From Chryseobacterium sp. (GTDB lineage: Bacteria; Bacteroidota; Bacteroidia; Flavobacteriales; Weeksellaceae): 64,000 nucleotides of DNA. A program made the translations under genes and the position numbers. The DNA lies in the NCBI GenBank assembly GCA_003248755.1, contig QFQW01000005.1:13915-77914 (forward strand). The letters run 5' to 3'. Below, piece after piece: positions 40,977 to 49,448 of this stretch. Every line of letters begins with the position of its first letter. The first letter of the stretch is position 1. The notes beneath the pieces are model-generated. The model saw only the letters and a list, made by a program, of their open reading frames with translations. It made no database searches and was not told where the DNA came from.

Positions 40977-41117
40977 ATAATAGTTTTACCAGTTATTTTC
41001 TAAAATAGATTCTAATTACTTAACACAAAAACGATAAAGTTTAATAAAATTTTAACCTTATCGGTTTTTTTTTGTATCGATTGTTTATACTTTTCTCTAT
41101 AAATTTGTCGAATTATT

Positions 41118-41918
41118 ATGAAGAAAGTTTTTACAATTGCTTTATTGTTCTGTATAACAGTTGTTTACGGTCAGATTTTTGACGGAGAAATATATATTAG
41201 AGACAAATCAAGTCTTTACCTTAATCAGGTTTATGTAACCAATGTTAATGAACATAAAAGTGTCTTAGCAAATTACAATGGCGATTTCCAAATCCAAGCC
41301 AACGAAGGGGATGTTCTCAGATTCACTTCCATAGCAACAGAGAGAAAAGATATCACAGTTACAAAACAAATGCTTACACTTAATAAAAACTTTGTTGAGT
41401 TGCAGATTGCTTATTACGAGATTCAGGAAGTTATTATTAGTTCGTTTCGTCCAACGGGAAATCTTCGAAAAGATGTTACCAGTCTAAAATCTTCTGAAAA
41501 AGCGTTCGAATTGCGAAAAATGATCGGGCTTCCTGAGCCAAAAGGAGATGGGACATCTCCGGAAATTCCTGTTCTTTCATTTAACCAAGGTCTGAGTTTT
41601 AGTCTTGATAGTATTTTTGACTTAATCTCTGGAGAAAAGAAGAAGAAGGAACGTTATTACCAATACGAAAGAATGAGTAAGAATATTAAGAATCTTCAGG
41701 ATTATTTTGGAGATGATTACTTTGTGAAGCTCAAGATTCCAAAAGAATTGATTCCAAATTTCTTGCAGTTTGTTTACAGTTCAGATAATATCACGACGTT
41801 CCTGGAAACCAATAATTATGAAGCGGCCAAAGTTTACATCGAAAAGTACCTGCCAATTTATCTCAAGAGGTTACAAAATTCTAATTTGATACAGGTTGCT
41901 GGAGGTATTCAGAAATAA
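41118..41918 (+). CDS. Exported carboxypeptidase-regulatory-like protein
   Basis: A 266-residue protein with a signal peptide (MKKVFTIALLFCITVVYGQ). Residues about 20-105 look like a CarboxypepD_reg-like (CNA-B) beta domain: IRDKSSLYLNQVYVTNVNEH ... YNGDFQIQANEGDVLRF, as at the N-terminus of SusC-type receptors. The remainder is helical and charged (FNQGLSFSLDSIFDLISGEK). I know such genes as unnamed family members in Flavobacteriia. A -7 box (TAAATTTG, 41100-41107) precedes it closely. Confidence 0.7.
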   Translation: MKKVFTIALLFCITVVYGQIFDGEIYIRDKSSLYLNQVYVTNVNEHKSVLANYNGDFQIQANEGDVLRFTSIATERKDITVTKQMLTLNKNFVELQIAYYEIQEVIISSFRPTGNLRKDVTSLKSSEKAFELRKMIGLPEPKGDGTSPEIPVLSFNQGLSFSLDSIFDLISGEKKKKERYYQYERMSKNIKNLQDYFGDDYFVKLKIPKELIPNFLQFVYSSDNITTFLETNNYEAAKVYIEKYLPIYLKRLQNSNLIQVAGGIQK

Positions 41919-42031
41919 TTCATTTTTTATTGTGAAAAATCAAAAAAATATATAATTATTTTTAATTGAAATTAATTAATATTGTTATATTTTTATAACA
42001 TAATTTAAAAATAGGAAAGAAAGACTAGAGT

Positions 42032-42712
42032 ATGGGGAAAAACAAAATTGCCAGATTCGAAGAAAACAAAACATTACCCAATGTCATACAACCAACAAGA
42101 GAAGAAGCTATCAATAGTTTTGAACACAAAGGTAAATGGGCGGAGTTTTTTGGCAATAATAATCCGATTGTTTTAGAATTAGGCTGTGGAAAAGGAGAGT
42201 ATTCTGTAGGATTAGCAAAGTCCTTTCCTTCCAAAAATTTTATAGGAATTGATATCAAAGGTGCACGATTTTGGTTTGGGGCCAAAGAAGCAATTGATGG
42301 TGGATTAAACAATGTTGCTTTCTTGAGAACTCAAATAGAATTGATTGATAATTTGTTTGCAGAGAATGAAGTATCCGAGATTTGGATTACTTTTCCGGAT
42401 CCGCAAATCAAATACAGAAGAACCAAACACAGACTTACGAATACTGAGTTTTTAGCAAAGTACAGGCATATTCTTAAAAAAGACGGAATCATACATCTGA
42501 AAACAGATTCTGAGTTTTTACACGGTTATACATTAGGATTATTACAAGGTTCGGGACACAAGATTCTTACTGCACATCATGACATCTACGGCGCAGAAGA
42601 ATATCAGCCGGATACACCATTATTAAAAGATATTAGAACTTATTACGAAGAATTGTTTTCCTCAAAAGGAAAAACTATTACTTATATCAAATTCAAATTA
42701 AAGGATGAATAA
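42032..42712 (+). CDS. trmB: tRNA (guanine-N7-)-methyltransferase
   Basis: A 226-residue SAM-dependent enzyme that methylates G46 of tRNA. The SAM motif VLELGCGKGEYSVGLAKSFP is near residue 50, followed by FIGIDIKGARFWFGAKEA and the signature ITFPDPQIKYRRTKHRLTN. Length is normal. The next gene overlaps its end by 8 bases, so they are translationally linked. Confidence 0.95.
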   Translation: MGKNKIARFEENKTLPNVIQPTREEAINSFEHKGKWAEFFGNNNPIVLELGCGKGEYSVGLAKSFPSKNFIGIDIKGARFWFGAKEAIDGGLNNVAFLRTQIELIDNLFAENEVSEIWITFPDPQIKYRRTKHRLTNTEFLAKYRHILKKDGIIHLKTDSEFLHGYTLGLLQGSGHKILTAHHDIYGAEEYQPDTPLLKDIRTYYEELFSSKGKTITYIKFKLKDE

Positions 42713-43175
42713 ACTGTTTTTTCTTTTTTTAGCAGGAATCTTATTAACCGGTTGTGCTACTACAAGCTCAATTTCACCAATATCAATTGGGAACAATACA
42801 TCTGTTATTATGATGGATACAGATATGAAAATACCAATTCTGGCTCCGCTGAACATAGAAAACAGGGCGGTCAGTTTGCTCAATCAGCTATTCAATATAG
42901 ATGCCGCAAATAAAAATATGATTCTTGTAGTTAGCAATGACTCTGATTGTGATTTTACAATGGACATCTTAGGACAGAATAGTTACAGCTTACCTGTGTC
43001 TGCAAAAAAATCAGAAAGTATAGTTTTGGAACAAGGCGAATATGAGATAAGATCAACAGTTTGTCAAAGTCCATATAAAGTTTTCAGAACATTTTCAGAG
43101 AATACAGAATTGAATATAAAGTATTCTATTGTAAAAATTCCTGATGCGAATAATGTAACAGCTAAACTTCAATAA
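42705..43175 (+). CDS. Lipoprotein with DUF6759-like domain
   Basis: A 156-residue lipoprotein (MNKLFFLFLAGILLTGC, Cys17). From about residue 70 it is similar to the C-terminal domain of the protein at 32451-33008: ILVVSNDSDCDFTMDILGQN, then VLEQGEYEIRSTVCQSPY against VEKGNYNVSTSICDATY. It overlaps trmB by 8 bases, and its stop lies inside a 58-bp perfect palindrome. Function unknown. Confidence 0.7.
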   Translation: MNKLFFLFLAGILLTGCATTSSISPISIGNNTSVIMMDTDMKIPILAPLNIENRAVSLLNQLFNIDAANKNMILVVSNDSDCDFTMDILGQNSYSLPVSAKKSESIVLEQGEYEIRSTVCQSPYKVFRTFSENTELNIKYSIVKIPDANNVTAKLQ

Positions 43176-43224
43176 ATAGAAAAGACGTTTCAAATATTTG
43201 AAACGTCTTTTCTATTTATTGAAG
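43167..43224. terminator. 58-bp perfect palindrome, bidirectional terminator
   Basis: Two exact 29-base arms with no spacer (centre CAAAT|ATTTG), flanked by a mismatch on both sides. It contains the stop codon of the DUF6759-like lipoprotein and ends 6 bases before the convergent cyclotransferase gene. The arms include A- and T-runs that serve as tracts for both directions. It is much longer than other terminators here. Confidence 0.85.
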
Positions 43225-43229
43225 CGAAA

Positions 43230-44252
43230 TTATTTTATAGTCACTTCGTAGATTCTGCTCCAGTTTTTACCTGTAATGATCATGTTATCTCCTTTAAAGG
43301 CGATTCCGTTTAGTACGTCATCATTTCCAGTGGTGTTTTGTTTTGCGATGTTTGTAAAATCAATAATCCCTGTCACTTCACCATTGGCAGGATCTATCTT
43401 TAGGATGATGGGTTTTTGCCAAACATTCGCATAGATAGCACCGTTATGATATTCTAATTCATTTAGCTGGTCATAGCCTTCTTTATCGCTTGCAACAGCG
43501 ATAGTTCGTAAGACTTTTGAAGGATTTTCAGGATTTAAGAAATATAAGTTCTTTGTTCCATCAGACAAGATTAACTCTTTTCCGTCATAAGTTAATCCCC
43601 ATCCTTCTCCAATGATATTATCATAAGGGAACTCGCTTAATAATTGCAATGAGTTTTTGTCATAAATAAATCCTTTCTTATTTTGCCAAGTCAACTGAAA
43701 AACTTTATCACCAACAATTGTGCTTCCTTCAGAAAAGATGTCGCTAGGTTGAGATGTACTGATAATAGGTGTTGTGGATCCTAGCTTGTATTTAAGAATT
43801 CTTGATTCTCCGCGTTGCCCATCAGATTCATAAACGATATCTCCATCCAACTGAAATCCCTGAACAAAGTTTTTTGGATCGTGCGGATATTGATTGATAA
43901 CCTCATAAGAGATTGCTCTTGGTTTCGCCTTTGCATAAACGTTGATGGTTGCATCTTGTTGCAAAACTTCGCCACCTTTTGTTTTGATGTTGAAAGTTAC
44001 ATCATTTTCGCCCAATGAGAAAAATTTTGGATCAATGGTCAGATTGCTGGTTTCTTTATCTCCAAAACTGATGCTAATGGCTTCTGCATAATCCAATACA
44101 TCCTGAGGAATTTGCAGTTTGTCTCCAAAATGATAGCCTTTACTTTGTTGAGTAATGTTGTAGTCATTAAGGGTGTTTAGGATTTCTTTATCTTTATTAC
44201 AACTCGTTAAAATTACCAATGCAAGAGCTGATGTTAAAAAAAGTTTTTTCAT
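43230..44252 (-). CDS. Glutaminyl-peptide cyclotransferase, lipoprotein
   Basis: A 340-residue lipoprotein (MKKLFLTSALALVILTSC, Cys18). Residues about 20-110 form an Ig-like domain; about 110-340 are a beta-propeller of the plant/bacterial glutamine cyclotransferase type (YPHDPKNFVQGFQLDGDIVY, ESDGQRGESRILKYKL, EGWGLTYDGKELILSDGTKN). It would cyclise N-terminal glutamine to pyroglutamate on exported proteins. That fits the many T9SS clients whose mature ends begin with Gln. A -7 box (minus TATTTTTG, 44319-44326) is upstream. Confidence 0.88.
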   Translation of the reverse strand: MKKLFLTSALALVILTSCNKDKEILNTLNDYNITQQSKGYHFGDKLQIPQDVLDYAEAISISFGDKETSNLTIDPKFFSLGENDVTFNIKTKGGEVLQQDATINVYAKAKPRAISYEVINQYPHDPKNFVQGFQLDGDIVYESDGQRGESRILKYKLGSTTPIISTSQPSDIFSEGSTIVGDKVFQLTWQNKKGFIYDKNSLQLLSEFPYDNIIGEGWGLTYDGKELILSDGTKNLYFLNPENPSKVLRTIAVASDKEGYDQLNELEYHNGAIYANVWQKPIILKIDPANGEVTGIIDFTNIAKQNTTGNDDVLNGIAFKGDNMIITGKNWSRIYEVTIK

Positions 44253-44380
44253 TAGATTTTATATATTGTGGTTTATCCACATTTATTTTTGTTTTGGGGT
44301 GTGTTCTTATGTTTTTGCCAAAAATACGAAATTATGAAAACTAAAATCTCATAAATTTTTCTTAATTAAACATAAAAATG

Positions 44381-44388
44381 TAGATTTG
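44381..44388 (+). promoter_or_regulatory. -7 box of folA
   Basis: TAGATTTG matches TAnnTTTG, 8 bases before the folA ATG, implying an almost leaderless transcript. Confidence 0.45.
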
Positions 44389-44396
44389 TAAATATT

Positions 44397-44891
44397 ATGA
44401 TAACGCTAGTCGCAGCCATAGGAAATAACAATGCCCTAGGAAAGGATAACCAATTGATTTGGCACCTTCCAAAAGATCTGAAGCATTTCAAGACAATTAC
44501 CGAGAATCATCCCGTGATAATGGGAAGAAAAACCTTTGATAGTATTGGTAAGGCTTTACCAAATCGTACAAATATCGTAGTCAGCAGAAAAGAAAATTGG
44601 TTTCAAGAAGGGATTCTCATTGTTTCTACACTTAAGGAAGCTCTCAAGTTTGCGAAGAAAATTGACGAGAATGTTTTTGTGATTGGAGGAGGAGAGATTT
44701 ATAAACAAACAATAGAGTTAGCTGATAAATTGGAAATCACCCAAGTAGATAATGATTTTGAAGCAGATACTTTTTTCCCGAGAATAGATCTTAAAATTTG
44801 GCAAAAAACGGATGAAGAGTGTCATCAGAAAGATGAAAAGAACGAATATGATTTTTGTTTCCAAACCTACGAAAAAATTACTCAAAATTAA
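44397..44891 (+). CDS. folA: Dihydrofolate reductase
   Basis: A 164-residue type I DHFR reducing dihydrofolate with NADPH. Signature blocks: VAAIGNNNALGKDNQLIWHL (residues 4-23), PVIMGRKTFDSIGKALPNRT, VFVIGGGEIYKQTIELADKL. The Asp/Glu substrate residue and length are typical. recR follows after 40 bases. Confidence 0.96.
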   Translation: MITLVAAIGNNNALGKDNQLIWHLPKDLKHFKTITENHPVIMGRKTFDSIGKALPNRTNIVVSRKENWFQEGILIVSTLKEALKFAKKIDENVFVIGGGEIYKQTIELADKLEITQVDNDFEADTFFPRIDLKIWQKTDEECHQKDEKNEYDFCFQTYEKITQN

Positions 44892-44931
44892 TTTTAAACT
44901 AAATCTTTTCCAGATTTCAGAATTCTAAATA

Positions 44932-45546
44932 ATGGATTATCCAAGCAAAGTATTGTCAAAAGCTGTAGAGGAAATTGCAGGATTACCGGGTATTGGTAAA
45001 AGATCTGCATTGCGATTAGCATTACATCTGCTTCGTCAGCCTACTTCGCAAGGCGTATCTTTGGGCAATGCAATACAAAATTTGGTAACAGATATTAAAT
45101 ATTGCAAAGAATGTCATAATTTTTCGGATTCGGAGATTTGTGATATTTGTATTGATGAGAAAAGGAATTCAGAATTGCTTTGTGTAGTAGAAGATGTGAG
45201 AGATGTGATGGCAATAGAAAATACGGGCCAATATAAAGGCAAATATTTGGTTTTAGGTGGAAAAATTTCTCCAATGGAAGGAATTGGTCCAAGCCAGTTA
45301 AAAATTGATAGTTTAGAAAAAAAAATTATGTCGCACACAATAAAAGAGGTGATTTTTGCGTTTAGTTCGACAATGGAAGGAGAAACTACTGCCTATTATA
45401 TTTACAAAAAATTCAAAAATCTCGATGTTATTTTTTCTAATATCGCTCGCGGAATTGCGGTTGGTGATGAGCTGGAATATGCGGATGAGATTTCTCTTGG
45501 CAGATCCATTATCAACAGGACATCTTATAATGAAGCAGGAATATGA
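44932..45546 (+). CDS. recR: Recombination mediator RecR
   Basis: A 204-residue protein of the RecFOR pathway that helps load RecA onto gapped DNA. The N-terminal HhH GLPGIGKRSALRLALHLL is followed by a C4 zinc finger (CKECHNFSDSEICDIC) and the Toprim domain (LLCVVEDVRDVMAIENTGQY, LGGKISPMEGIGP). Its end overlaps the next gene (glycosyltransferase, 45543) by 4 bases. Confidence 0.96.
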   Translation: MDYPSKVLSKAVEEIAGLPGIGKRSALRLALHLLRQPTSQGVSLGNAIQNLVTDIKYCKECHNFSDSEICDICIDEKRNSELLCVVEDVRDVMAIENTGQYKGKYLVLGGKISPMEGIGPSQLKIDSLEKKIMSHTIKEVIFAFSSTMEGETTAYYIYKKFKNLDVIFSNIARGIAVGDELEYADEISLGRSIINRTSYNEAGI

Positions 45547-46376
45547 AACTGAGTGTTATAATTGTTCATTATCAAGTAAGTGATCTTTTAAAAAAATGCA
45601 TCACATCTATTCAGAAAAATTTTCTGGGTTTTGAATATGAGATTATTGTAGTTGATAATAACTCACCTGATTCTAATTGGAAGACTCTTATTGATCAATT
45701 TACTCAGGTCAATTTTATAGCTTTAGAAGAAAATCTTGGGTTTTCAAAGGCTAATAACATTGGTGCAAAATCAGCAAAAGGAGAGTACGTTTACATCCTA
45801 AACCCTGATACAGAAATAGAAGGTGACTATTTTAAAGAGGTTCTTGATTTTGCAGATAGCCAAGAAAAATTTGGAGCTTTAGGATTGAGAATGCATAATT
45901 TGGAAGGGAGATTTTTACCGGAAAGCAAACGCTCTATACCTAATTTATTCAATTCTTTCGAAAAGTTGTTTACACGTTTTAGTAATGATTCCAAAACTTA
46001 TTATAGAAACGATGTGGATGAGTTTGGGGTTGCTGAAGTTGAAGTAATGACCGGAGCTAATCTCTTGATTAAAAAATCTGTTTACGATGAGATTGGAGGA
46101 TTCGATGAACAGTATTTTATGTATGGGGAAGATATAGATATTTGCTATACAATTTTACAACACGGCTACAAAAATTTCTATTACGGAAAATATTCTATCC
46201 TTCATTACAAGGGAGAAAGTACTGTTTATAACAAAGAATATCTCAATAGGTTTTTTGGCGCGATGGATATTTTCATTAAAAAATATTATAAAAAACAAAA
46301 ACCAATTCAGTATATAATTATGAAGATTGGGTTAAGGGTTAAACACCTTATAGAAGAAACCAAAATAAAAAACTAG
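45543..46376 (+). CDS. Family 2 glycosyltransferase
   Basis: A 277-residue GT2 with GT-A fold, cytoplasmic or membrane-associated. It shows the nucleotide-binding start MKLSVIIVHYQVSDLLKKCI, VVDNNSPDSNW, ENLGFSKANNIGAKSAKGEY with the acidic motif NPDTEIE (DxD-like), then GANLLIKKSVYDEIGGFDE and EDIDICYTI. Rhamnosyltransferase-like proteins share this pattern. Acceptor unknown, probably an envelope polysaccharide. It is translationally coupled to recR and shares a CTAG stop overlap with the convergent gene. Confidence 0.88.
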   Translation: MKLSVIIVHYQVSDLLKKCITSIQKNFLGFEYEIIVVDNNSPDSNWKTLIDQFTQVNFIALEENLGFSKANNIGAKSAKGEYVYILNPDTEIEGDYFKEVLDFADSQEKFGALGLRMHNLEGRFLPESKRSIPNLFNSFEKLFTRFSNDSKTYYRNDVDEFGVAEVEVMTGANLLIKKSVYDEIGGFDEQYFMYGEDIDICYTILQHGYKNFYYGKYSILHYKGESTVYNKEYLNRFFGAMDIFIKKYYKKQKPIQYIIMKIGLRVKHLIEETKIKN

Positions 46377-46885
46377 TTCTTCTCGTGAGGGTATGTTGAT
46401 TCTTCGGCAAACTTGCGTAATTCACCCATTTCTTCCTTCGCTTTCAATTGGCCAAATCTTGCGGCAATATAAGTAAGTGCAATGAATCCCAATGTCACAA
46501 AAGAACAGGGCAAAGCCCAAGGGTAATTGTTGGTATTGATCTGTTTTTCGACATAGAATAATGTGAAAAATGTCATCCAGCTTACGATAAACAAAAAATA
46601 TAAAAACATAAAGAAAGTCCAGACGGCGGGACTCGGTCCAAAAATTCCTCTGATAACAGTCGTCTCTTCCTCTTTTTCGATTCTGATTGCTAGATTCGGC
46701 TTCCAATAATTTTCTTCCGGAGTTTTTACAAAGATTGTCGCCACTTCTTTGTTGATGTTTCCATAGAATTTACTTTTATTGGCTTCTAGATATGATTTCA
46801 GATTGGATTCATATTCTTCAGGAGAAAGATCCGTGCAAAGCTTGAATCTGGGCCTGTTTCTGATATTGTTCAAAGTCTCATTCAT
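46373..46885 (-). CDS. Two-helix membrane protein, unknown function
   Basis: A 170-residue protein with a soluble N-terminal domain (about 1-85) and two transmembrane helices (about 90-112 and 124-142: FFMFLYFLFIVSWMTFFTLF, FVTLGFIALTYIAA), then a charged tail. No named family recognised. It ends in a CTAG shared with the convergent glycosyltransferase, so the two stop codons overlap and no terminator fits between them. Confidence 0.65.
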   Translation of the reverse strand: MNETLNNIRNRPRFKLCTDLSPEEYESNLKSYLEANKSKFYGNINKEVATIFVKTPEENYWKPNLAIRIEKEEETTVIRGIFGPSPAVWTFFMFLYFLFIVSWMTFFTLFYVEKQINTNNYPWALPCSFVTLGFIALTYIAARFGQLKAKEEMGELRKFAEESTYPHEKN

Positions 46886-46932
46886 GATTTTATTTTTAGA
46901 TTAATAGATTATCAATTATCAGTAAACAATTC

Positions 46933-48267
46933 TTATTCCTCAATATAAGGAATTGGATCTTCTAGGAAAATATCTATTTTTTTTGGAACTTCATTTCGTT
47001 TGATTTCAATCGTGATTTTTCTGCTTTCATCGGTTTTAAGAATATTATGAATTTTGCTCAATGTCAATTCATTTGCTTTTTTCCCATCTACATTGATGAT
47101 TTCGTCGTTTTTCAGAATTCCGGATTTTTGAGCCGGAGAATCTTTCCTTGTCCCTGTAACTTTGAAAATTGGTTTCAATGTGAATTTGTATTGAAATTTA
47201 TCTTGATTGTTGTCAATCACATTAATTTCGTTTCCTGCAGAATGTTTTTTTGCGGTTTCAATTCGGACTTGCTGTTTTTCCCAAAGCAATCCATCTTGTT
47301 TGATCTCGAGTCCGCTTCCATCGATTAGAAATGGATCGTTGAGATGTTTATTTGCCAGGAAATAGACTTTGTTCTCAGGGTAATTAAAAATAATGGAAAA
47401 TCTTCGGAAAATTTCTGAGCCAATAGAGCCTTTTCTGTCCTTTACAATTTTAAGATGTTGGATAGAATATTCGTCCGGCATAGAAGCAATAGGTTTTTTG
47501 AGTTTGAAGTTACCAATCGATAAAGAATTAATTCTGCTTCGTTTTCCGTAGATATCACCGCTAAAACCTCTTCCTAAAAAATCATCAATATTTGGACGAT
47601 TGTAAACGAAGTCTTTTATAAGAATAGGAAAAAGCCAAACCGAATCCGTATTCCCCAAATCTAAAAGCAATTTTGAACTTTGTTTATCGTGTCTCATTTC
47701 AACATCGGCAAACATATAAGGTTTGTTAAGTTCTACACTCATCGGAAATTCAGAATATCTTCTGATTTTTTTTGGAAACTTGGAACTGTTTCTGTAAACC
47801 GTGATGGTTTTGTTGAGGTAATTAATTTCTATTGGATGATTTTTGAAAAAATAATACCCGATAATTCCGTTCACGGGAATTCCAATATCTTGTGAAATGT
47901 TAAAGTTTTCATCTAAAACAATAAAGATTGTATGTGATTTGTCCACGAAGTTTTTTCCTATCAGGACTTCATTATTGATTGATTTAAGTGCATCAATACT
48001 AACTGTTTCTCCCAGACCTTTAAAAGTGATTTTCTCAATATTTTTAAAATCCACTTCTTTATTTTCTAGACTGAAAAGCATCGTTTCTGCAATTCCGGAA
48101 TCTAACAAAAAATTTAATTCAACCCCATTTATGTTCATTGGAATGAAGATTAAGTTGTTTATTAGTTTAAAGTTAATAACGGTTTTGTCCTTGTTTTCCA
48201 GAACAAATCCATTTTGAGATTTAGCTAAAAAGCTGAAAATAAGATATATAAAAACTAAAAATTTCAT
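46933..48267 (-). CDS. Retropepsin-like aspartic protease with C-terminal PDZ domain
   Basis: A 444-residue exported protein (signal peptide MKFLVFIYLIFSFLAKSQ). Two retropepsin-like half-domains follow: FLLDSGIAETMLFS (DSG motif, about residues 54-67) and LLLDLGNTDSVWLF (about 200-213), in which the second Asp motif reads DLGNT rather than DSG/DTG. A PDZ domain closes the protein (KDSPAQKSGILKNDEIINVD). Bacteroidota have many such predicted aspartyl proteases with unknown targets; activity is uncertain given the second motif. Confidence 0.8.
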   Translation of the reverse strand: MKFLVFIYLIFSFLAKSQNGFVLENKDKTVINFKLINNLIFIPMNINGVELNFLLDSGIAETMLFSLENKEVDFKNIEKITFKGLGETVSIDALKSINNEVLIGKNFVDKSHTIFIVLDENFNISQDIGIPVNGIIGYYFFKNHPIEINYLNKTITVYRNSSKFPKKIRRYSEFPMSVELNKPYMFADVEMRHDKQSSKLLLDLGNTDSVWLFPILIKDFVYNRPNIDDFLGRGFSGDIYGKRSRINSLSIGNFKLKKPIASMPDEYSIQHLKIVKDRKGSIGSEIFRRFSIIFNYPENKVYFLANKHLNDPFLIDGSGLEIKQDGLLWEKQQVRIETAKKHSAGNEINVIDNNQDKFQYKFTLKPIFKVTGTRKDSPAQKSGILKNDEIINVDGKKANELTLSKIHNILKTDESRKITIEIKRNEVPKKIDIFLEDPIPYIEE

Positions 48268-48440
48268 AACTAGGTTTTGTGATTTTATTTCATGAAGAAA
48301 TGATATTGGGTTATTGAATTTAAAATTTTTTATGTAATTAATAATTTATTTGAAAAATAATTTACAATTTGGAATATAATTTGTTGGTGATTCAAGTAAT
48401 GTTGAAAAACTTTATTAATTGCTTAATTTAATTTATTGTT

Positions 48441-49259
48441 ATGAAAAATCTATCATTTATCTTCGGGAAAGACAACTTGGACGAAATTGTATTTGAAAAT
48501 AGAAACAAAGCTTACGGTGCATATGTGCTTAGAAATGAATATTCTAATCAGTTGACAAAATCAGTTTTAATAGGGGTGGCATTTTTTGCTTCTCTATCAG
48601 TTGTCCCATTAATTTTATCCACTTTTAAATCCGGAGAAGGAGTAATTGTACCACCCGAAACACCACGTCCAATTGATTTGATAGAAGTGAGTACTCCAAA
48701 ACCACAACCGGTAGAAGCGTCTACTGTTCCACCAAATATTAAAACTGTTAATACGAGTATTCCAAATCCTACAAGTCGTGTTACTGAAGAAAAAACAATT
48801 CCTACTCTGGAAGAAATAAAAGGTGCTGCAATTGGACCGGAAACTAAATCCGGAGAGGAAACAACAATTTCCGCAGTTCCACCAATCTCAGTTCCGGGAC
48901 CTCCAAAAATAGCAGCACCTGTAGTTCCAGCTGAAGATCCATATAAGATTGTTGATGGAACAGCTGTAGATGTTTCTGCAGATTTCAAAGGAGGAATTAA
49001 TGCGTTTCGTCAAAAGGTTGCACAGGGTTTTGATACAGAATCTGTAGAAAATGGTGGGATGGTTTCGGCTGTTATTACCTTCGTAGTTGAAAAAGACGGA
49101 AGTATCAGTAATTTAAAAGTTAATGGTTCTAATACAGATTTCAATTCAGAAGCAGAGAGAGTTATTAAATCTATTAAAACAAAATGGACTCCTGCTCAGT
49201 TAAAAGGGAAAGTTGTCAGATCGTCTTTCAGAATGCCAATCTCAATGAAAATTGAATAG
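48441..49259 (+). CDS. TonB-like energy transducer
   Basis: A 272-residue protein with a conserved cytoplasmic start (MKNLSFIFGKDNLDEIVFEN, RNKAYGAYVLRNEYSNQL), one membrane helix (about 41-62), a Pro/Glu/Thr-rich periplasmic spacer, and a C-terminal TonB domain (about 180-272: VSAVITFVVEKDGSISNLKV ... RSSFRMPISMKIE). It would energise outer-membrane SusC/TonB-dependent receptors. ExbB/ExbD are not visible in this window. Confidence 0.86.
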   Translation: MKNLSFIFGKDNLDEIVFENRNKAYGAYVLRNEYSNQLTKSVLIGVAFFASLSVVPLILSTFKSGEGVIVPPETPRPIDLIEVSTPKPQPVEASTVPPNIKTVNTSIPNPTSRVTEEKTIPTLEEIKGAAIGPETKSGEETTISAVPPISVPGPPKIAAPVVPAEDPYKIVDGTAVDVSADFKGGINAFRQKVAQGFDTESVENGGMVSAVITFVVEKDGSISNLKVNGSNTDFNSEAERVIKSIKTKWTPAQLKGKVVRSSFRMPISMKIE

Positions 49260-49422
49260 TTCTGATTTTCAATGATATAGGATTTTGAAATCAATTATGT
49301 ATTTATAATTATCCACATTTTTCAAGGAGATGTGGATAATTTTTTTGCCTGTCAAAACGTTAATTAACAGATGTTTAACGATTAAGACGGATTTATAAAA
49401 CTTTCTAAGTGCTAAAAAATTG

Positions 49423-49430
49423 TATTTTTG
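49423..49430 (+). promoter_or_regulatory. -7 box of the parAB operon
   Basis: TATTTTTG, an exact match. Transcription would start near 49437, shortly before the ATGs at 49443 and 49449 and after the in-frame TTG at 49428. Confidence 0.5.
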
Positions 49431-49448
49431 GAGTTTAAATTAATGTTT

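Noticed and set aside
41983..42000. TGTTATA-TTTT-TATAACA inverted repeat before trmB
   Set aside because: Pure A/T-rich symmetry in a very A/T-rich gap; too likely by chance to call an operator.
49428..49448. Longer ParA starting at an upstream TTG
   Set aside because: It adds MEFKLMF before the conserved MAKIIGVANQKGGVGKTT start, and the TTG precedes the predicted transcript start.
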